A DNA stretch of 64,000 nucleotides from Isoperla grammatica (GCA_945910005.1 OX246749.1:19749821-19813820), one strand, 5' to 3'; positions 13,561-25,806 are shown, counted from the first letter of the stretch. Notes: generated by a model not told the origin, from the sequence alone. Numbers and translations: made by a program.

Positions 13561-14977
13561 TTAGATGAGCGTAGCGAAGCGGAGTGAATCTCTCCATACA
13601 ACTCGATCGGCGCTTTGTCTGTGTGTATGTATGTATGTCTGTATGTCTGTATGTGCGCTAAATTTTGTTCGTCGCGCACAGGTCAAACGGCTTAACGTAT
13701 TATGCTGAAATTTTCGGTCAACATTTGTGACTACTAAACTCGATGCTGTTAACATAACCAGCAAAATTCGTCAAGATGCCAACCTACAAAAAAGTAATTA
13801 CTGAAAAACAAAAATTGTTTATTTATTTAATTAAATGAAAACTTACAAACGGATTTTAATGATGTTTCACCTGTAGATTAACGTCAACGGTACCAACACT
13901 TGACAAACGTTTCAAAATTGTAAGTTTATCCGCCATGTTATAAAAAAATATTGTTTATTTACTACAATAATTTCTTTTTTTTACAGTGTTCCACCGATAT
14001 GATTTGCATTTGCGGACTATTGCAGTTAGATGCACATAGTATACACAAAACATAGCGTACGTAACAATACCTATGCAGTATTATTTGGAATTTCGATAGC
14101 TGTCATAGAATGGCTACAATGACGTATGATGCCAACCCACAAAAAATGAACAATTGAAACACATGTTTTGTTATTTATTTAATTAAATTTAAACTTACAC
14201 ACCGATATAAATAATTTTTTATATATAAGTCCAAATCAATAGTACCAATACTCAACAAGAGTTTCAAAATTGTAGCTTTAACCGCCATGTTACAAACAAA
14301 TATTGTTTATTTACGGCTGTAATTTTCTTCGTTTTTACAGTGTTCCGCCGATATGATTCGCATTTGCGGACCATTGAAGTTAGATGCACATAGTATGCTG
14401 CCGAAATGGCTTACGCAGTCAGACCTTTCTCACTATGTATTTGGATTTTTGATAGCTATCATAGAATGGCTACAATGACGTGTTATATTTAATGACCTTC
14501 ACGGCAAACATGCAAATGTTAACAACGAACTTGGTCGACAAATTACATAGCTTTTATTATGATTTAAAAGCGGGTAATTGTATGATTAATTAATATAACA
14601 TTTTAGATATAGTCTGTATCTACATTATGGAACTTTCCATACACTGATAGGTTTAATAGTTTATGAATAAGAGCCTATTGAGAAGACCGCGGTCGAATGA
14701 AATCATGCGGAAATCCATCAACTTGAAGGTTTTAATTTCTTTAAAGAAAACTTCTTGACGGATTTAAATAATATTTCGTGCATTTGTTAGCAACATATCA
14801 AGAAATAATTTCCTCAAGTTATAAGGTTGTTGCTTGATCCGCCATCTTGTAAAAAAATCATATGTTTATTATAAAGGTTTTTTTTTTTTTAAAGAGCAAT
14901 ATGAAATGCAAATGATTTATTTGATTTGATACATCGAAAAAAAATGGCTCATCTGTCAACGCGGAGCGTTTTCCTAG
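13561..14977 (+). mobile_element. Helitron-like family 1, full copy
   Basis: A 1417-bp copy with both ends: TTAGATGAGCGTAGCGAAG at the left and GCGTTTTCCTAG at the right. It directly abuts copy A on the left and another copy on the right, forming a head-to-tail tandem. Two internal direct repeats start near 13775 and 14129. A weak reverse frame of 60-75 codons at the 5' end recurs in many copies; it follows from sequence conservation and is probably not translated. Confidence 0.88.
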
Positions 14978-16430
14978 TTAGATGAGCGTAGCGAAGCGGA
15001 GTGAATCTTTCCATACAACTCGATCGGCGCTTTGTCTGTGTGTCTGTATGTATGTCTGTATGTGCGCTATATTTGGTTCGTCGCGCACAGGTCAAACGGC
15101 TTGACGTATTTGGCTGAAATTTTCGGTCAACGTTTGTGACCACTAAACTCGATGCTGGTAACATAACCAGCAACATTCGTCAAGATACCAACCTACAAAA
15201 AATTAATAACTGAAAAATAAAATTTGTTTATTTATTTAATTAAATAAAAACTTACAAACGGATTTAAATAATGTTTCACATGTAGGTTCATATAAACAGT
15301 ACCAACATATGATTATAATTTCAAAATTGTACGTTTATCCGCCATGTTATAAAAAAATATTGTTTATTTACAACAATAATTTCTTCATTTTTACAGTGTT
15401 CCGCCGATATGATTTGCATTTGCGGACTATTGCAGTTAGATGCACATAGTATACACCAAACATAGCGTACGTAACAATACTTATGCTAACAATACTTATA
15501 CTTATTACTTATACTTAACAATACGTATTATTTGGAATTTCGATAGCTGTCATAGAATGGCTACAATGACGTAAGATGCCAACCTACAAAAAATTAACAA
15601 CTGAAACACATGTTTTGTTATTTATTTAATAAAATTAAAACTTACACACGGATATTAATGATTTTTCATATGTAGGTTCACATCAATACTACCAACACTC
15701 GACATTAGTTTCAAAATTGTTGCTTAAACCGCCATGTTATAAACAAATATTGTTTATTTACGGCAGACATTTTCTTCATTTTTAGTGTTCCACCGATATG
15801 ATTCGCATTTGCGGACCATTGAAGTAAGATGCACATAATATGCTGCCGAAAAGGCACAGGGAGTCAGACCTTTCTCACTATGTATTTGGAATTTTGATAG
15901 CCATCATAGTATGGCTACAATGACGTGTTATGTTTTATGACTTTCACGGCAAACATGCAGAAAATAACAACAAACTTGGTCGACAATTTAAAAAGCTTTT
16001 ATTATAGTTTAAATGCGAGTAATTGTATAATAAAACAATATTAAATTTTAGATATAGTCTGTATCTACATTATGGAACTTTCCATACACTTCCAACTTTC
16101 CATAGGTTTAATAGTTTATGAATAAGAGCCTATTGAGTAGACCACGGTCGAATGAAATTATGCGGAAATCCATCAACTTGAAGGTTTTAATTTCTTTAAA
16201 GAAAACTTCTTAACGGATTTCAATTAAATTTCGTGCATTTATTGGCAACATATCAAGAAATAATATACTTAAGTTATAAGGTTCTAACTTGATCCGCCAT
16301 CTTGTAAAAAAATCATATGTTTATTATATAGGTATTTTTTTTTAAATAGAGTAATATGATATGCAAATGATTTATTTGATTTGATACATTGAAAAAATCG
16401 CTCATCTGTCAACGCGGAGCGTTTTCCTAG
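14978..16430 (+). mobile_element. Helitron-like family 1, full copy
   Basis: A 1453-bp copy with both canonical ends, in tandem with its neighbours. Small private changes are visible: a short ACTTATACTTA-type duplication near 15480-15530 and a repeated CTTTCCATA near 16080. Otherwise the structure is as in the other full copies. Confidence 0.88.
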
Positions 16431-16585
16431 TTAGATGAGCGTAGCGAAGCGGAGTGAATCTCTCCATTAATTATCTCCATCCATTGGATGGATGGATGGA
16501 TGGAGTAATATGATATGCAATTGATTTATTTGATTTGATACTTAAAAAAAAATCGCTCATCTGGCAACGCGGAGCGTTTTCCTAG
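16431..16585 (+). mobile_element. Helitron-like family 1, 155-bp minimal derivative
   Basis: Keeps the first 36 or so bases of the 5' end and about 80 bases of the 3' end, including the CGCTCATCT motif (followed here by GGCAACGCGG) and GCGTTTTCCTAG. The whole interior is replaced by a short ATCCATCC/GGATGGAT palindromic microsatellite. The right flank TATAAAACAAC is the S block, interrupted after what reads TTTAA in intact S copies, again an A/T junction. Confidence 0.8.
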
Positions 16586-16810
16586 TATAAAACAACAAAT
16601 ACAAGTAAGCTTACATATATATTGATATGTACTAAAAGAGAGAGCTACAACATGACAACATGGAACGGAAGCTTGGAAGGTTCTTGACTGAGGGGTGGAT
16701 GACGCGCGACAGGCAGGCGCCAGGAACCATGAAGCAAGAGGGTGGCTGGGGATGGAGACACCACTCACGGACCGAACATGGCGGACCCATATATTACATA
16801 TATTATAATT
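16586..16810. repeat. embedded spacer block S5, 5'-truncated
   Basis: Right-hand part of the S block, beginning at TATAAAACAAC where the tandem Helitron-like elements end, and running through ATGGCGGACCCATATATTAC. The left part of the block is missing, so the element insertion at this point was accompanied by loss or rearrangement. Confidence 0.75.
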
Positions 16811-17349
16811 AGAGATCCTTGTATTTCGCAATGCGCGATAGCGCGAAATCACTTGAAACGTGCAGTAATTGGAATATGTTGGCATGACAGTCTGTTGTGA
16901 GTCCAAAAATAGCCTTTTTGAATCGCGAAATAAAACGAAATCCCGTGTTTACGCGAAATAGTATAAGTTTTCTGTTTAAAAAAAAAAAAAGACTGAAGCT
17001 GTTGAATTGACGCAAAATTTTTGAATTTCTGTCAAAAACGTAATTTTTAACAATTTCTGCAGTGACTGCAGTGACCCATCAACCCCTGCCAAAATGGCTC
17101 TTAACAGATTTTTCTCGTAGCTTGTGCGTCGACTGCATTCCGCATTTCTAGCGAAAGCTTTATTTTTTTCTTCTCTTCTTTCACGACAATGAAGGCATGC
17201 CACATACGTAAGAATACTAGATACGAATTACATTTGATAAATTAAAATTGAAACACCACCAAAAAGCTGAAATTACTGCTCAACAGCGAAATTTGGATTT
17301 ATTAAAACGAAATATGCTAAAAAATACAAAACCATTTACAAGGATCTCT
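16811..17349. mobile_element. 539-bp inverted-repeat transposon in the minisatellite
   Basis: Ends are AGAGATCCTTGTA and TACAAGGATCTCT, a perfect 13-bp terminal inverted repeat, flanked by minisatellite on the right and the end of S5 on the left. The interior is rich in TTTCGCG/CGCGAAA and CGAAATA motifs and has no long frame. The target duplication is ambiguous because the host is AT-repeat sequence; TA or TAAT are possible. The superfamily is unknown to me. Confidence 0.7.
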
Positions 17350-19985
17350 AATAATAATGTAAAAGTCGTATATATGTAATAATGTTATAGGCCTACATGT
17401 ATATAATAATGTAATATGCTTACACGAATATAATAATGTAATAGGCCTACATGTATATAATAATGTAATTTGCCTTCATGAATATAATAATGTTATAGGT
17501 CTTTGCGTATATAATAATGTTATAGGCCTACATGTATATAATGATGTGATAGGCCTCCGCGTAGATAATAATGATATTGGCCTACATGTACATAATAATG
17601 TTAAAGGCCTACGCGTACATAATAATGTAATAGGCATACATGTTTATAATATTTTAATAGGCCTACATGTATATAATAATGTTATAGGCCTACATGTATT
17701 TAATAATGTAATAGGCCTACGCATATATAATAATGTAATAGGCCTACATGTATATAATATTGTAATATATTCCTACGCATATATAATAATGTAATATGCT
17801 TACATGTATATAATAATGTGATTGGCCTACGCATATATAATCATGTAATGGACCTACATGTATATAATAATGTAATAGTCCTACGCGTACATAATAATGT
17901 TATAGGCCTACATGAATTTAATAATGTAATGGGCCTACGCTTTTTATAATAATGCTAAAGGCGTACATGAATATAATAATGTTATGGGCCTTATAGCGTA
18001 TATTTGAATGTAATAGGCCTACATGTATTTAATAATGTAATTAGCTTACATGAATAATAATGTAATGGGCCTACGCGTATATAATGATGTAATATGCCTT
18101 CATGAATATAATAATGTAATAGGCCTACGCGTATATAATAATGTAATAGGCCTATGTGTGTAATAATGTAATGGGCGTCCTTGTATATAATAATGTAATA
18201 GGTCTACATGAATATAATAATGTTATAGGCCTAAATGTATTTTATAATGTTATAGGCCTAAATGTATTTAATAATGTAACAGGCTTACATGAATAATAAT
18301 GTAATGGGCGTTCTTGTATATAATAATGTTAGAGGCCTACATGAATATAATAATGTAATAGGCCTAAATGTATTTAATAATGTAATATGCCTACATGAAT
18401 TTAATAATGTAATGGGCCTACGCTTTTTATAATAATGTTAAAGCCGTACATGAATATAATAATGTAATGGGCCTCATAGCGTATATTCTAATGTTATAGG
18501 CCTACATGTATTTAATAATGTAATAAGCTTACATGAATAATAATGTTATAGGCCTACATGAATATAATAATGTACTAGGCCTTAATGTATTTAATAATGT
18601 AATAGGCTCACATGAATAATAATGTAATGGGCATATGGGTATGTTATAATGTAATTTGCCTTCTTGAATATAAAAATGTAATAGGCCTTTGTGAACAATA
18701 ATATAATAGGCCTACGCGTATATAATAATGTAATATGCCTGCAGGAATATAATAATGTAAAAGGCCTACATGAATAATAATGTAAAAGGCGTACATGTAT
18801 ATAACAATGTTATAATCCTTCATGTTAATTGTTTAATATAAAACAACTAATACCGGTAAGCTTACACATATATTACATATGTAATAATGTAATATTTTAC
18901 AAGTGTTGTAATGAAATGGGCCTACATGTATTTAATAATGTTATAGGCCTACATGAATATAATTATGTAAAAGGCCTACATGTTTATAATAATGTTATAG
19001 GCCTACGCGCATATAATAATGAAAAAGGCCTACGCGTATATAATAATGTAATAGGCCTACGCGTATATAATAATGTAATAGGCCTACGCGTATACAATAA
19101 TGTTATAGGCCTACATGTTTATAATAATGTAATAGGCCTTCATGGATATAATAATGTAATAGGCCTCCACGAAAATAATTATGTAATAGGCCTATATGGA
19201 TATAAAAACGTAATAGGCCTACATGGATATAAAAATGTAATAGGCCTACATGGATATAATAATGTAATAGGCCTGCATGGATATAATAAAGTAATTGGCC
19301 TAAACGTATATAATAATGATATAGGCCTATATGGATATAATGATGTAATAGGCCTTTATGGATATAAAAATGTAATAGGCCTACACGAATATAATAATGT
19401 AATAGGCTTACATGGATATAATAATGTAATAGGCCTACACGAATATAATAATGTAATAGGCCTACACGAATTAAATAATGTAAAAGCCTACATGGATATA
19501 ATAATGTAATAGGCCAAAACGTATTTAATAATGTAATAGATCTAAATGTATATAAAAATGAAATAGGCCTACAGGTTTTTAATAATGTTATAGGCCTACA
19601 TGGATATAATTAAGCAAAATACATATATGTAAATAATAATGTTAAAGGGCTACATGTATTAAATAATGTAATAGGCTTACACGTATATAATAAAGCAAAA
19701 TACATATATGTAAATAATAATGTAATAGGGCTACATGTATATAATAATGTTATAGTCCTACATGGATATAATAAAGCAAAATACATATATATAAATAATA
19801 ATGTAATAGGGCTACATGTATATAATAATGTAATAGGCCTACACGTATATAATAAATCAAAATACATATATCTAAATAATATTGTAATAGGGCTACATGT
19901 ATATAATAATGTAATAGGCCTTCGTGCATATAATGATGTAATACGCCTACATGTATACAAAAATGTTATAGGCCTGCATGCATAT
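17350..19985. repeat. 27-bp minisatellite, second block
   Basis: Same family as the main block but more diverged, with mostly ACATGT, ACATGAAT and ACATGGAT variants and many units shortened to 24 bp. Near 19130-19510 GGATATAATAATG-type units dominate. From 19610 to 19860 a longer higher-order unit appears, containing AAGCAAAATACATATATGTAAATAATAATG, repeated about four times with a spacing of roughly 80 bp. A deleted S block lies at 18810-18890. Confidence 0.85.
18810..18890. repeat. embedded spacer block S6, internal deletion
   Basis: Retains TTTAATATAAAACAACTAATAC and GTAAGCTTACACATAT from the left of the S block, then passes directly to the CATATATTACATATG right edge. The central 150 bp or so, with all the GC-rich sequence, is missing. 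Confidence 0.6.
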
Positions 19986-20034
19986 AATATATTGTATATT
20001 TATATACTATTTATATATTTATATACTACTACTA

Positions 20035-20624
20035 TATTGTATATACTTCCCGACATTGTTGAATGCTGTGCAATGTGCGTTGCTAAGATTATCCGTTGTC
20101 ATTTCGTTAAGTATTTTCTACGCGGTTCGCCACCGTTACTAATACTTGTTGACAGCAATAGAAATGTTATTTCTACCTCTAATACGTAGCAGATCGCGTT
20201 TAAATTAAGATATTCGTGACCGTGCCAAAATTTACTATAATATGGCTACCTCACATTTTGTATAACTGTGTTTCAGACAAAATGTACGAGTAACTTTTGC
20301 GTAACTCTGGCAATACTTATCAGATCACCATAAAATGAACACATTCGTGTTCGGAAAAATCTTTATAAAAATATAGCTATCTCACATTTTTCCGCCATTT
20401 TCTTCAGAAATTGTTTTCAGTAACTATGGTGTAACTTTTTATAACTTTTCGAACGATTTTGCCACAAAAGTTCACACCTTCAATCCACATCAAGGCTTGT
20501 GGATGTTCCAAATTTCATGGTTGATCGGACTTTCCGTTCGACCGTTATCGAAAGACATAAAAACAACAACCAGAAACACTAGCAGAGTGAGTGGCATGAA
20601 AGTCTAATAGTGACGATCGCTTAA
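20035..20624 (-). mobile_element. Helitron-like family 2, 3'-truncated copy
   Basis: Matches the family 2 body from CTTCCCGACATTGTTGAATGC through GATCGGACTTTCCGTTCGACC to the 5' terminus, which on the plus strand reads GACGATCGCTTAA followed by T. The CTAGG end is missing on the left, where AT-rich sequence joins the minisatellite. The body has a tandem-like internal duplication of about 125 bp (TCACATTTTG...GTAACTTTTG and TCTCACATTT...GTAACTATGG). Confidence 0.7.
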
Positions 20625-21774
20625 TTCAAGTTTACAAATACTGAGTCTTGTCACAACCAATATCTATGATAATCAGATCAATCTAATCTATCTGCTCACG
20701 CTTACTCCACATCATAGATAGAACTCCTGCCGTTGTTTGCGTCGTTAGACACTGCATCAATTATAATTTGTTTCTGAAAACGCTTTATAAAGTTTTTAAT
20801 TTACTATACTAAGATGAAATGTGGGTCTGTTAGTTAAAAATTAATGAAAAAATTACCGTTTCAAATTCTTATCTAAAGATTTGACGTCATTGTACGTTCG
20901 GTGTAGGTGGTATACAAGGCAGTAAAATTTATCACCAGAAGCTTATCATACTGAGTCGTGTGAACAATGCCTATTATGCAGTTCGCAACGTTGACGTGAG
21001 CATCTGAAATAGGCTGGTCTTCGTCCACATTTACACCGGCCACACAGTTTTCAATAGAAAACAGGTGAGTAAAACGCCTTGTTGTTAGAATGTAGTATTC
21101 ATATTAATGTTGTAGAATACATTGAAAGATCTCAGCGTGACATATTCGCATCGGCATCGAGGTCGCTATTCATTAATGCCTATGGGCCGGATTTCACCAG
21201 CATATGATGAACTAACTATAAGATAATACGTGCGGCGTTTGGGGACTTTACCTATCGTAGAAATAAATATTGTTACCAAGATACGTAACTCACTGCTATC
21301 TGGACGTACAAAAACTGATTCTCTTTTGAGATTTCAACAATGGATTATTCTCGGAACGTCGCCATATTGTATATTTAGAAATTATTATTTTCAATGCTGA
21401 AATGACTACTTTATGTCCAATGGGTATACAGATACTCGCGTACTTTCTTTTAATAGCCATCAATATCAATGACATACGCCAGGCGATGTATAACACATTG
21501 AAAAACACACATGTTAAAATGTAAACAAACATGCAATCATACAATATGGCGGGCATCGAGGAACGAGCATAGGTCCTCGGACCTCCATTCAGTTATATAT
21601 ATTGGTAACAACATTTATATCTATGATCAAATAAAATCGAATTCTAAATAATATGAGTGATTTGTCAGATCTATTTGGCGCTCTGACTCGGTACTGACGA
21701 CAAACTGAAATATGTGTGTTACAACTATTAATACTGATTTGTTAACTTTCATTTATTTAATATTATTATTAAAA
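20625..21774. other. unassigned single-copy-looking sequence
   Basis: No repeat or gene recognised. The longest frame is 86 codons on the minus strand (21296-21556), with a hydrophobic start but no family I know. Base composition is closer to balanced than the arrays. Confidence 0.3.
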
Positions 21775-21850
21775 CTAGGAAAACGCTTTGCGAGCGCGTC
21801 CATGTCCACGAACTTGCTGTAGAAAAGTTCTCAAAGCTATCGTCATTGTT
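21775..21850 (-). mobile_element. Helitron-like family 2, isolated 3' terminus
   Basis: Begins CTAGGAAAACGCTTTGCGAGCGCGTCC and continues to TTCTCAAAGCT, matching only the first 75 bp or so of family 2 copies as read on the plus strand. The left flank base is A. It is a solitary terminus comparable to the units arrayed at 28170-30235, but diverged and lacking the GTTTGACGCGTTGAT segment. Confidence 0.65.
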
Positions 21851-21921
21851 CAATGTAAGAGATAATTATATAAGTGTCGTAAACGGCCTTGTTGCTCCAG
21901 CGCCGTTATACTGAAAACACT

Positions 21922-22334
<413 letters not shown>

Positions 22335-22687
22335 TATAAGAATGTTCATATACGTAAAAAAAAACTTTGTTGTGTAAACATTTGTTTTCACTAACACTGA
22401 CTACTTAGGCCACCTTAGGCCTTAGTGACTTTTTTTACTTCAGAGATGCGCAATTTACAGTTAAAAAAATGTAGTAAAATTTTTATATATAAACATAGAG
22501 TACTAAAATTGCGAGAATGTTCCAGTGTAACTAACGCAGAAAGGGTGCAAGTTTTGCATTTATCTCGAAACTATGCTCGGTGGATATGCGCTCCTCCTGA
22601 AATACACGATTCAATAGTTATAATTATTATTATTAAATAATCTGTTTATCCATTTTTTACATTTAAACATTTGTTACATAAAGGAGG
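22335..22687. other. unassigned spacer
   Basis: A 71-codon plus-strand frame (22425-22640) contains no recognisable domain. Nothing else is supported between the microsatellite and the 105-bp satellite. Confidence 0.3.
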
Positions 22688-23567
22688 ATGCACACAACTG
22701 ATCTTAGTTGGCCAACTATGGTAGCCATCTTGGTTGTTGGTCAACCAACTCATGCGCGGGCCAACTATTAGGAGGTTGGTGACAGCTTAGAGTTGCACAC
22801 GGCTGATCTTAGTTGGCCAACTATGGTAGCCATCTTGGTTGTTGGTCAACCTACGCATGCGCGGGCCAACTATTAGGAGGTTGGTGACAGCTTAGAGTTG
22901 CAAACGGCTGATTTTAGTTGGCCAACTATAGTAGCCATCTTGGTTGTTGGTCAACCTACGCATGCGCGGGCCAACTATTAGGAGGTTGGTGACAGCTTAG
23001 AGTTGCACACGGCTGATCTTAGTTGGCCAACTATAGTAGCCATCTTGGTTGTTGGTCAACCTACGCATGCGCGGGCCAACTATTAGGAGGTTGGTGACAG
23101 CTTAGAGTTGCACACGGCTGATCTTAGTTGGTCAACTATAGTAGCATCTTGGTTGTTGGTCAACCTACGCATGCGCGGGCCAACTATTAGGAGGTTGGTG
23201 ACAGCTTAGAGTTGCACACGGCTGATCTTAGTTGGTCAACTATAGTAGCATCTTGGTTGTTGGTCAACCTACGCATGCGCGGGCCAACTATTAGGAGGTT
23301 GGTGACAGCTTAGAGTTGCACACGGCTGATCTTAGTTGGCCAACTATAGTAGCCATCTTGGTTGTTGGTCAACCTACGCATGCGCGGGCCAACTATTAGG
23401 AGGTTGGTGACAGCTTAGAGTTGCACACGGCTGATCTTAGTTGGTCAACTATAGTAGCCATCTTGGTTGTTGGTCAACCTACGCATGCGCGGGCCAACTA
23501 TTAGGAGGTTGGTGACAGCTTAGAGTTGCACACGGCTGATCTTAGTTGGCCAACTTATTTCCAAATA
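22688..23567. repeat. 105-bp satellite, about 8.4 units
   Basis: Period 105 bp, measured from successive GATCTTAGTTGG. Each unit holds the palindrome TAGTTGGCCAACTA (or TAGTTGGTCAACTA), then TTGGTTGTTGGTCAACC, CGCATGCG and CCAACTATTAGGAGGTTGG, so most of the unit can fold on itself. Units are nearly identical, which points to recent expansion. The last unit ends at 23567, where TATTTCCAAATAGC follows. Confidence 0.92.
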
Positions 23568-23639
23568 GCATTGAAAGATAGGGCTGGGGTGTTGGCCAAC
23601 TTTTTTAGAAACTCATTCTAAATTTTGCCAAATCTGTAG

Positions 23640-23948
23640 TCCTGCCCAGGGACTGCTACCTTATCGTGGTGGGCAGGTTTGCGTACTTTGTTGATCCCAC
23701 GAGCTATGCCGGCGGAAGCGTGCGCTTCTGGTAGGGCCACCCTAGCCGGACTGGTCGAGGAGGAGAAGTCTGACGAAATGCAGTCCACACCCCAATCCCC
23801 TTTCCTCCCCCTTCCCCTATCCTCACCGCCCTCCTACTTGCCCCTTTCCTCCAAACAGACCCCTTTTTCATCTTCATCTATCACCCACTGATTGTCTCGA
23901 CTAGCCTCGTTGCAAAAATATGAGACGTTAAGCCCAAATATCAATCAA
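23640..23948. repeat. dispersed retroelement-like repeat, head plus tail
   Basis: GC-rich head (GACTGCTACCTTATCGTGG...GCCGGCGGAAGCGTGCG) followed by a pyrimidine-rich stretch and a tail ending GAGACGTTAAGCCCAAATATC with ATCA repeats. The tail resembles the 3' ends of invertebrate LINE/SINE families; this is an inference from memory of such tails and not a search. The 70-codon frame here is unlikely to be a gene. Confidence 0.5.
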
Positions 23949-24318
23949 TCAGGAGTCAGACGAAGTGCAGTTCACACCCCAATCATCTTTCCTGGCCTTT
24001 CCTCTTTCCTCACGCGCCCTCCTACTTGCCCCTTTCCTCCAAACAGCCCCATATTTCATCTTCATATATCACCCACTGATTGTCTCGATTAGCCTCGTTG
24101 CAGAAATATGAGACGTTAAGCCCAAATATCAATCAATCAGGAGTCAGACGAAGTGCAGTTCACACCCCAATCATCTTTTCTCCCCTTTCCCCTTTCCTCA
24201 CGCGCCCTCCTACTTGCCCCTTTCCTCCAAACAGCCCCATATTTCATCTTCATATATCACCCACTGATTGTCTCGATTAGCCTCGTTGCAGAAATATGAG
24301 ACGTTAAGCCCAAATAAT
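23949..24318. repeat. 188-bp tandem of the retroelement-like tail, two units
   Basis: Two direct repeats of the tail portion only (GGAGTCAGACGAAGTGCAG through ACGTTAAGCCCAAAT) follow the head-plus-tail copy. Unit starts are at 23949 and 24137. Each carries ATCAATCAATC before the next. Identity between the two is very high, indicating recent duplication. Confidence 0.85.
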
Positions 24319-25654
24319 CAAACAACTCTGTAGACAACTTAATTGGTTTTTGTTATGTTAACTCATTCCTCAGATCATAAAACAATAGCTAATCACACAA
24401 TACAATATGTGTAATTATTAAGGAAACTTAAAATGAAAATCTATAAAACTCCAAATAATGCTCCGAAAGTGAGATTATGTTTTTGAGGAAAGTTTTGAAA
24501 AAAGTAATTTGCAATAGTAACTCTGATACAGTATAAAGGACGTGTGATGCCCGATTAAACTTGTTTAATAGTCATGTCGAACAACACACCACGCCAAAAC
24601 TTGTCACTGTGGCAAATGGTCAAATATCCTGATTCAATAAACCGCTGATAGACCCTAAGTGATTACTGGAGAAAGTTTGATGGCGATATGAAACATTTTT
24701 TCAAATACAAATGTGAAAAATTAGTATAGTCCAGGTAGCCAGCACCACGTACATGTGCCATCATTTGGGTATTATGCAACGGAGATGCAATTATCAATTA
24801 CCTTCTTACGGTTACAGAAAGAAATATGGTAATTATCATAAACACGATCATAACCTACAAACATCCCTCACAATGAATAACAACCTTAGGTAACAACCCT
24901 GAACCTAAGCCACAACAATAAACGATTTAGGAGAAAATGTTAACTGGCTGTTTATGTAGCTAAAAGTAGATCATTGGATGGCGAGCGATTCTATTCATTC
25001 AACAGAATACTGCTACTGTATTTTCCATTTCAACTTACACAGTTGTAAAATCAAACCTCATAAGAAGATGTTGCCATATTGGCCTCCAACGACAGCGCAA
25101 AAAATACCGTACTACCCCCACTGTATTTACAATTAAACACAATTATTTAGTTTTAATTATTAACTTTAGCGATCCTCAAATTCGGTACGTGATGTTAACT
25201 TATATTTTAGGTTATTTATTTCGAAGACAAAATAATCGGAGGTCACATGATTTTGGAAGCTACGCATCTACCCTTCGTGCTGGTCGGAGAAACTTACAAC
25301 TTGATTGAAGTTTACAACCTCGTACAAAGAGAGCAATAAACCAGCAGCGATTGAACCCAAAATTTGCCGCTGTGCTAGTTGATATGGAAAATACAGTAGC
25401 CACTGTGTTGGGGCCATGTTCAGTTGGATTCTTACATGTCAGACAGAACATTCACTCTGTGCGTAGTTATGTCATTAAGTTCAGCAGGGTTTGGGACATT
25501 TTTTGCAGTAAATATTAACTAATAATGGTCTTACAAATTGACGGTAACGGTTACAACGTCAAGACTTTCGCCAAGTGGCAATACCTAAGACGTGGACATA
25601 AATTAATACGTAACATTATTTGATTGTTTGGCATTTTTAACGACGTACTCGACA
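24319..25654. other. unassigned sequence
   Basis: AT-rich with many short frames and no recognised domain, RNA gene or repeat. The longest frame is 63 codons (minus, 25260-25451). Confidence 0.3.
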
Positions 25655-25806
25655 GCTTAGGTCATATTGCGTCTTCCGAATCAGATCCATTATACATCGC
25701 GGGGGTCGTCATAAGGGGAGACCAGCTAGGGAGGGGGGAGAGGGCGAACAGTGTCTCCTTCTGCAGACTTACCATGGGCATTTTCTACCCCGGACCCAAA
25801 ACATGA
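25655..25806 (+). repeat. dispersed repeat, related to 63118-63405
   Basis: TCCGAATCAGATCCATTATAC, a G-rich middle (GGGAGGGGGGAGAGGG) and GTCTCCTT...CATTTTCTACCCCGG. The minus strand at 63118-63405 has the same order: TCCGAATCAGATCCATTGTAC, GGGGGGGAGAGGG, GTCTCCTTTTG, then CTATTCTTCCCCGG. The two are diverged copies in opposite orientation of one dispersed element, of unknown class. Confidence 0.6.

Noticed and set aside
1201..16585. Recurrent 60-75 codon reverse frame at family 1 5' ends (RRTKFSAHTD...ADRVVW) as a gene
   Set aside because: The frame spans a variable TGTG microsatellite and the element terminus, changes length by frameshift between copies, and has no domain; conservation of the element explains it.
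22688..23567. CRISPR-like array of regularly spaced repeats
   Set aside because: Contiguous 105-bp tandem units with no unique spacers and no cas genes, in a eukaryotic context. The same applies to the 63-, 64-, 70-, 85- and 90-bp arrays.
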